From NCBI GenBank assembly GCA_002352225.1, contig DEIA01000024.1, forward strand, positions 1-10,147: DNA of 10,147 bases, given 5' to 3'. Shown one piece after another: positions 5,455-10,147 of the stretch. Every line of letters begins with the position of its first letter. Positions within the stretch are counted from its first letter, which is position 1. A program made the translations under genes and the position numbers. The notes below the pieces were generated by a model. That model was not told where the DNA came from and did no database searches. It saw nothing but the letters and a program-made list of their open reading frames with translations. This stretch comes from Flammeovirgaceae bacterium UBA2786. Its GTDB lineage: Bacteria > Bacteroidota > Bacteroidia > Cytophagales > Cyclobacteriaceae.

Positions 5455-5537
5455 CAGCGTCTCCACGCCATTGCGATTAATTTTTGCCTCCCATCAAAAT
5501 ACTGTAACCTTTTATACCTTACACAGGTAAATCTGTT
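5455..5537 (+). repeat. 83-base direct repeat, downstream copy in the amidohydrolase leader
   Basis: This is the second copy of the repeat at 4780-4861. It ends 19 bases before the ATG at 5557, so it forms most of that gene's immediate upstream region. TAAATCTG (5528-5535) is one mismatch from the TAnnTTTG -7 consensus and is conserved in both copies; a matching -33 box at the right spacing is not obvious. Together the two copies bracket hicB-hicA. Confidence 0.9.
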
Positions 5538-5556
5538 TTGATTAAATCCCAAATGC

Positions 5557-8500
5557 ATGAATAAATTTTTTACCCCGCTTTGCGCGATGCTTTTCATGAT
5601 AAGCGTTGCCACCCTGGCCCAGGAACCAAAAAAAGAGGAGAAGGCCGATACAACCAAAAAGGAAAAACCCAAACCCAAAAAAAAAGACCTGCCATTGGAA
5701 GTAGGCAGGCGCGTGCCCATTAAAACCAACGAAGGTACCTGGATGAGTTTGGATGTAAGCCCAGATGGCAAAACCATTGCCTTCGATTTTCTGGGAGATA
5801 TTTTTACTATGCCCATTACCGGTGGCAAAGCCACTCAGTTTACCAGCGGCATGGCGTTCGACTCGCATCCCAAATTTAGCCCTGATGGAAAAAAGGTATT
5901 ATTCATCAGCGATCGCAGTGGCGGTCAGAATATCTGGTGGTTTGCTCTCGATAAGTCCGATTCGTTGCAGGTAACAAAAGGCAATACCGAAATTTATCAG
6001 TCGGCCGAGTGGACCCCCGATGGGAATTTTATTGTTGGATCGCGAGGGGTGCGCAACCTTAAGTTATGGATGTTTCATAAAGAGGGAGGCTCGGGTGCGC
6101 AGTTAATCAGCAAACCCGATAACTTAAAAACAACTGAGCCTGCCTTTGGTGCCGATGGTCGCTACATCTGGTTCGCTTTGCGAACCAACTCATGGAACTA
6201 CAATGCACAGTTGCCACAATATCAGTTGGGTGTTTACGATCGCGAAACAGGCGAATCGCAAAACGAAACTTCGCGCTATGGTTCTGCCTTTACACCCACT
6301 CTTTCGCCCGATGGCAAATGGCTGGTGTATGGTTCGCGCTACAACGATAAAACCGGGTTAATTCTTCGCGATTTAAAAACCGGTGATGAAAAGTGGCTGG
6401 CTTATCCGGTACAGCGCGATGAACAGGAATCTATCGCCCCTATGGGCGTGTTGCCTGCTATGTCGTTTACACCAGATAGTAAAAATATTGTTGCATCGTA
6501 TGGAGGTAAGTTTTACAGCATACCGGTTGCTGGTGGCAATGCGGTAAACATTCCATTTGAAGTGGATACAGAATTTTTAATGGGCCCAACCGTGGCCGAT
6601 TTCAAATACCCGATTAAAGACGATAAAGAATTTATCGCTACACAGATTCGCGATGCAGCAGTTTCGCCCGATGGAAAGCAAGTGGCCTTTACTGTTTTGA
6701 ACCGGTTATACACCATGGATCTTCCGAATGGAACTCCCAAACGAATTACCACTAACAATTTCACAGAAGCATTTCCGGCCTGGAGCCAGGATGGTACACA
6801 ACTGGCATGGGTAACATGGGAAGGCACCGGGGGTAATATTTATAAAATAAACTTTAAGGCGAAGGGAGCTAAACCGGTAAAGCTTACGCAGGCGGCCGCC
6901 TTGTATAGCGAGCCTGCATGGTATGGTAATAAGATTGTGTTCTTGCGCGGTGCAGCAAACAACTATCGCGAAAGCGAAGGCCCTTTTGCGTTTCAAAGCC
7001 AGGAAGATTTACTGTGGATGAGTGGCGATGGGGGCACTCTAAGCTTTATTGCTAAATCGCGCGGGCGCGCTACGCCACATTTTACCAAAAGTTCGGATCG
7101 TATTTATTTATATAGTGGGGGCAAAGGACTGGTGTCCATTCGCTGGGACGGTACCGATGAAAAGGCTCACTTAAAAGTTACGGGTATAACCACCTACGGA
7201 TTTGAATTAGGCGAAGAGGTTAATCATTGCATGTTAGTGGAGTCGGCAACCGAACCGCAGAATACACCATCCAATGCAACGGTGTTGTTAATGGCTCCCG
7301 AAGGCGATCAGGTGTTGGCTAAAATCAATAACGATATTTATGTAGTTACACTACCGCTTACAGGAGGAGAAACTCCTAAAATTTCTGTGGCCGATGCTTC
7401 ATCGGCAGCATTTCCGGCACGCAAGCTTACCAAACTGGGTGGCGAATTTCCGGGCTGGAGCAGCAATGCTAAAAATGTTTACTTCACGTTGGGCAATGCA
7501 TTCTTCACCTATAACCTCGATTCAGCCAGAGCAAAAGAAACAGAACTGAAAAAGAAAAAAGCTGAAGAGGAAAAGGCAAAAGAGGCCGGCACCGAAAAGA
7601 AGGAAGAACCAAAACCTGAAGAAAAGAAAGAAAGCGATAAGAAAGACGAAAACTATAAGCCCAATGAAATCCGCATAAAAGTAAACGTGCAAAAGGATAT
7701 TCCTACAGGAAAAATTTTATTGCAGAATGCGCGCCTGGTTACTATGAAAGGAGATGAAGTGATTGAACGGGGTGATGTATTAATTGAAAATGCACGTATC
7801 AAACAAGTAGGCGCGGCCGGTTCTATAACCGCAGATGCATCGGTACAGAAAATGGATTTAAGTGGCAAAACTATTGTGCCTGGTTTTGTAGATACCCACG
7901 CACACATGTGGCCGGCCTGGGGCATTCATAAAAATCAGGTATGGGTGTATGCCGCTAACCTTGCGTACGGAGTTACTACCACACGCGATCCGCAAACTTC
8001 ATCAACCGATGTGTTAACCTATAGCGATATGGTGGAAACAGGAGACATCATCGGGCCACGGGTGTACTCAACCGGTCCGGGTGTTGGCTACTGGATGTAC
8101 AATCTGAAAGATGCCGACCAGGCTAAAGACATTTTAAAACAGTATTCAGAATACTACAACACCAAAACGATTAAAATGTATTTAACCGGTAACCGCCAGC
8201 ACCGGCAATGGATTATTCAGGCCGCGAAAGAACAAAACCTGATGCCAACTACCGAAGGGGGGCTTGATTTCAAATTGAATGTGACCAACCTGATTGATGG
8301 ATATCCGGGACATGAACATACATTTCCCATCTATCCGCTCTACAAAGATTTTACAACAGCCGTAGCTGCATCGGGAATGACCTACACCCCAACCTTACTG
8401 GTATCGTATGGTGGGCCATGGGCCGAAAATTTTTATTACGCTACCGAAAATGTAAATGGCGATCCGAAACTGAATCACTTTACCGCGAAGTCAGAACTGG

Positions 8501-8964
8501 ATGCTAAATCGCGCAGAAGGCCAGCCTGGTTTATGAAAGAAGAACATGTGTTTGAAGATCATGCGCGATTTGTAAATGATTTAGTAAAGGCTGGTGGTAA
8601 TGCAGGCATTGGTTCGCACGGACAGTTGCAAGGCCTGGGTTACCATTGGGAGTTGTGGAGTGTTGGCTCAGGCGGATTGAGTAATCACAATGCATTGAAA
8701 GTTGCAACCATACAGGGAGCAAAAGCACTTGGTTTGGATGGCGACCTGGGAAGTATTGAAGCCGGTAAGTTGGCCGATCTGGTTATCCTCGATCAGAACC
8801 CATTAACCAACTTGCGCAACACCAACACCATTAGTAAAGTGATGAAGAACGGAAGGCTATACGATGGTAACACCCTGGACGAAGTATACCCTACGGTGCG
8901 TAAGGCCCCTTCGTTTGGTAATGAACAGCAGGCACCAACAACTGCCTTGCCGGGATTGAAGTAA
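5557..8964 (+). CDS. Secreted TolB/PD40 beta-propeller and amidohydrolase fusion protein
   Basis: This 1135-residue exported protein begins with a signal peptide (MNKFFTPLCAMLFMISV, likely cleaved near A21) and a lysine/proline-rich linker (25-44). Residues of about 60-480 hold many PD40/TolB-like blades with recurring SPDGK motifs (for example LDVSPDGKTIAF, FSPDGKKVLFISD, LSPDGKWLVYG, VSPDGKQVAFT). A second charged Lys/Glu linker (659-703) leads to an amidohydrolase-superfamily domain. Its metal site is seen as HAH (H781, H783), a possible carboxylated lysine K873 (TIKMYLTG) and GHEH (919-921). It ends with the composite-fold segment GSIEAGKLADLVILDQNPL. The position where an Asp metal ligand is usual reads GSHGQ (H1021). 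It probably hydrolyses a peptide- or amide-like substrate in the periplasm or outside the cell; the substrate is unknown. An intrinsic terminator follows. Confidence 0.95.
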   Translation: MNKFFTPLCAMLFMISVATLAQEPKKEEKADTTKKEKPKPKKKDLPLEVGRRVPIKTNEGTWMSLDVSPDGKTIAFDFLGDIFTMPITGGKATQFTSGMAFDSHPKFSPDGKKVLFISDRSGGQNIWWFALDKSDSLQVTKGNTEIYQSAEWTPDGNFIVGSRGVRNLKLWMFHKEGGSGAQLISKPDNLKTTEPAFGADGRYIWFALRTNSWNYNAQLPQYQLGVYDRETGESQNETSRYGSAFTPTLSPDGKWLVYGSRYNDKTGLILRDLKTGDEKWLAYPVQRDEQESIAPMGVLPAMSFTPDSKNIVASYGGKFYSIPVAGGNAVNIPFEVDTEFLMGPTVADFKYPIKDDKEFIATQIRDAAVSPDGKQVAFTVLNRLYTMDLPNGTPKRITTNNFTEAFPAWSQDGTQLAWVTWEGTGGNIYKINFKAKGAKPVKLTQAAALYSEPAWYGNKIVFLRGAANNYRESEGPFAFQSQEDLLWMSGDGGTLSFIAKSRGRATPHFTKSSDRIYLYSGGKGLVSIRWDGTDEKAHLKVTGITTYGFELGEEVNHCMLVESATEPQNTPSNATVLLMAPEGDQVLAKINNDIYVVTLPLTGGETPKISVADASSAAFPARKLTKLGGEFPGWSSNAKNVYFTLGNAFFTYNLDSARAKETELKKKKAEEEKAKEAGTEKKEEPKPEEKKESDKKDENYKPNEIRIKVNVQKDIPTGKILLQNARLVTMKGDEVIERGDVLIENARIKQVGAAGSITADASVQKMDLSGKTIVPGFVDTHAHMWPAWGIHKNQVWVYAANLAYGVTTTRDPQTSSTDVLTYSDMVETGDIIGPRVYSTGPGVGYWMYNLKDADQAKDILKQYSEYYNTKTIKMYLTGNRQHRQWIIQAAKEQNLMPTTEGGLDFKLNVTNLIDGYPGHEHTFPIYPLYKDFTTAVAASGMTYTPTLLVSYGGPWAENFYYATENVNGDPKLNHFTAKSELDAKSRRRPAWFMKEEHVFEDHARFVNDLVKAGGNAGIGSHGQLQGLGYHWELWSVGSGGLSNHNALKVATIQGAKALGLDGDLGSIEAGKLADLVILDQNPLTNLRNTNTISKVMKNGRLYDGNTLDEVYPTVRKAPSFGNEQQAPTTALPGLK

Positions 8965-8989
8965 GAATTTTATTTTTTTGAATTTGAAA

Positions 8990-9015
8990 AAATGCCTCCG
9001 TTAATGGAGGCATTT
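8990..9015 (+). terminator. Rho-independent terminator
   Basis: AAATGCCTCC (8990-8999) and GGAGGCATTT (9006-9015) form a perfect 10-base stem with a 6-base loop, followed by a T-rich stretch (CTTGTTTT). It lies 25 bases after the amidohydrolase stop. The A-rich sequence before it could also let it work on the opposite strand. Confidence 0.88.
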
Positions 9016-9112
9016 CTTGTTTTGGAGCAGGTGGGCTAACGTAAAGATTTTTGAAACACTCGTATTCAGTTTTGAAAATAAAACAGAGTAATTATTGATC
9101 TGTACTCAAATC

Positions 9113-9208
9113 GTGGAATCTGAAACGAAACTGCAGGAGTGGAAAGCCAAAGGAAGATTGAAGAATGGGCAGGAAATTCGTAGCTTTAATTTGTTACCCC
9201 GCAATTAA
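9113..9208 (+). other. Short open frame, possible gene remnant
   Basis: Starting at a GTG, 31 codons read VESETKLQEWKAKGRL and on to SFNLLPRN before a TAA. The composition is protein-like and unlike the A/T-rich surroundings, but there is no recognised domain and no start signal. It may be the remains of a decayed gene between the terminator and the serine hydrolase, or chance. The rest of 9016-9235 shows nothing else recognisable. Confidence 0.15.
9158..9188 (+). promoter_or_regulatory. Candidate promoter for the serine hydrolase gene
   Basis: TTG (9158-9160) is followed after 20 bases by TAGCTTTA (9181-9188), which fits the Bacteroidota -33 TTTG and -7 TAnnTTTG pattern with one mismatch in the -7 box. 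The start codon at 9236 would leave a leader of about 40 bases. It overlaps the short open frame, which weakens the coding reading of that frame. Confidence 0.35.
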
Positions 9209-9235
9209 ACCTAAGCGCAACAAAAATAAGTCTGT

Positions 9236-10147
9236 ATGAAAAAAATACCGACAGGGGCTTATACGTGGATCGGGATGGGAGTTCTGATAACTCTATTAGG
9301 GTTGTTTTATGTTTCCTGCAGCACAAATACGTATATGGGTAGGTGGATGAAATGGCGGGCCTCAGACGTCAATGATTATCAGAAATTTCCAGCTTTTGAG
9401 TTTTTACCGTCACCTGACCCCTTTCATTTTATCAAATCGATAGATAGTAACATTGGTCAATTGCTGATTGAGCACGGTAAAGAAAAAATAAGCCTTCAAC
9501 AACTTGTTGAAACTTCTGAAACAACTGCATTTTTAGTTATTCGAAATGACTCGCTGCTATACGAACAATATGCTTCCGGTTACACACGGGAATCAATCAA
9601 CACCTCATTTTCAACCGCCAAGTCAATTACTGGTTTGTTAGTGGGTAGGGCAATTGGAGACGGGTACATTACATCTGAAAATGATCCGGTAACAAAATAT
9701 CTTCCGGAACTCAAGAAAGTTTCCTATTTGTACGACAGCATAAGAATTGCTTTTCTGCTGGATATGCGGAGTGGTATTCAATTTAGAGACCATGACTTAC
9801 CTTGGGGCGATAAACCAAAAGCATACTATCATCCCAACCTGAGAGAGTGGGTGATGCAACTTCCCGTTAAGGATAACCCGGGTGAAGAATTCCAATACAA
9901 TTCGTACAACCCGATTTTAGTGGGGATGGTGCTTGAGAAAGCTACCGGCATGGTGCCTGCCGCATACTTTGAAAAAACAATCTGGAACAAACTCGGAATG
10001 GAGTTTCCCGGATCATGGAGTGCTGACAGCGAAACATCCATGATGACGAAAATGGAAAGCGGCATTAATCTTCGTGCTATTGATTTTGCAAAGTTTGGAA
10101 GATTAGTTCTCAATCAGGGGGCCTGGAATGATCAACAAATCATTCCT
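9236..10147 (+). CDS. Serine hydrolase, beta-lactamase/PBP class C family, 3' end outside the window
   Basis: The frame stays open for 304 codons to the window edge, so the protein is partial at its C-terminus. An N-terminal hydrophobic segment (about 11-27) ends at SCSTN with C28, resembling a lipoprotein signal although the -3 residue is Tyr rather than Leu/Val/Ile. The active-site SxxK is seen as FSTAKS (S126, K129), and the second conserved tyrosine motif as FQYNSYNP (Y221, N222, S223). The HxG/KTG motif would lie beyond the window. The family hydrolyses amide or ester bonds; many members are peptidases, esterases or lactonases, and lactamase activity should not be assumed. The ATG at 9236 is chosen because it starts the basic-hydrophobic signal (MKKIPTG). 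The gene follows a terminator and is probably transcribed alone. Confidence 0.93.
   Translation, partial: MKKIPTGAYTWIGMGVLITLLGLFYVSCSTNTYMGRWMKWRASDVNDYQKFPAFEFLPSPDPFHFIKSIDSNIGQLLIEHGKEKISLQQLVETSETTAFLVIRNDSLLYEQYASGYTRESINTSFSTAKSITGLLVGRAIGDGYITSENDPVTKYLPELKKVSYLYDSIRIAFLLDMRSGIQFRDHDLPWGDKPKAYYHPNLREWVMQLPVKDNPGEEFQYNSYNPILVGMVLEKATGMVPAAYFEKTIWNKLGMEFPGSWSADSETSMMTKMESGINLRAIDFAKFGRLVLNQGAWNDQQIIP

Noticed and set aside
5454..5868. Minus-strand open frames opposite the start of the amidohydrolase gene
   Set aside because: They lie antisense to the signal peptide and Lys-rich linker; their phenylalanine-rich stretches are the complement of AAA/GAA codons.

Overview
The window looks like a chromosomal stretch from a member of the Bacteroidota, probably a Cytophagales-like heterotroph. 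This is inferred from three things: start codons without recognisable Shine-Dalgarno sequences, promoter-like boxes close to the Bacteroidota TAnnTTTG consensus, and a protein set typical of that phylum (a fused beta-propeller/amidohydrolase, an FHS-type sugar permease with a ROK kinase, and a SIS-domain protein). I could not search a database, so the taxon is a judgement from familiarity.

Layout. Positions 1-518 hold no convincing gene: two tandem copies of a repeat with a 245-base period, each ending in a hairpin. Positions 519-1468 carry a translationally coupled ECF sigma factor and a small two-helix membrane protein, probably its anti-sigma partner. A 146-base gap with two hairpins separates these from a convergent minus-strand operon (4453 down to 1615): ROK-family sugar kinase, MFS sugar permease, SIS-domain phosphosugar-binding protein. 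The genes overlap by 8 bases or lie 3 bases apart, so they probably import and phosphorylate a sugar or amino sugar and process the product. Positions 4454-5016 are gene-free but dense in palindromes and dispersed repeats. A hicB-hicA type II toxin-antitoxin pair follows (5017-5423). It is bracketed by two copies of an 82-83-base direct repeat, the second of which is the leader of the next gene. That gene (5557-8964) encodes a secreted 1135-residue protein with a TolB/PD40 beta-propeller and a C-terminal amidohydrolase domain, and ends in a clear intrinsic terminator. The window ends inside a lipoprotein-like serine hydrolase of the beta-lactamase/penicillin-binding class (9236 to the edge).

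The genes are of known families. The unusual content is between them. At least four families of short palindromic or dispersed repeats recur, several at module boundaries: a GATCGCGG hairpin (3 copies), a GTCAGGTTGAAAAA hairpin (2 copies, flanking the sugar operon), a GAGT-GAAGC-ACTC hairpin (3 copies), and the 82-83-base repeat around hicBA. I see no CRISPR array, tRNA, rRNA or insertion sequence. I found no convincing wholly new system. The most notable leads are the repeat-bracketed toxin-antitoxin cassette and the repeat mosaic.
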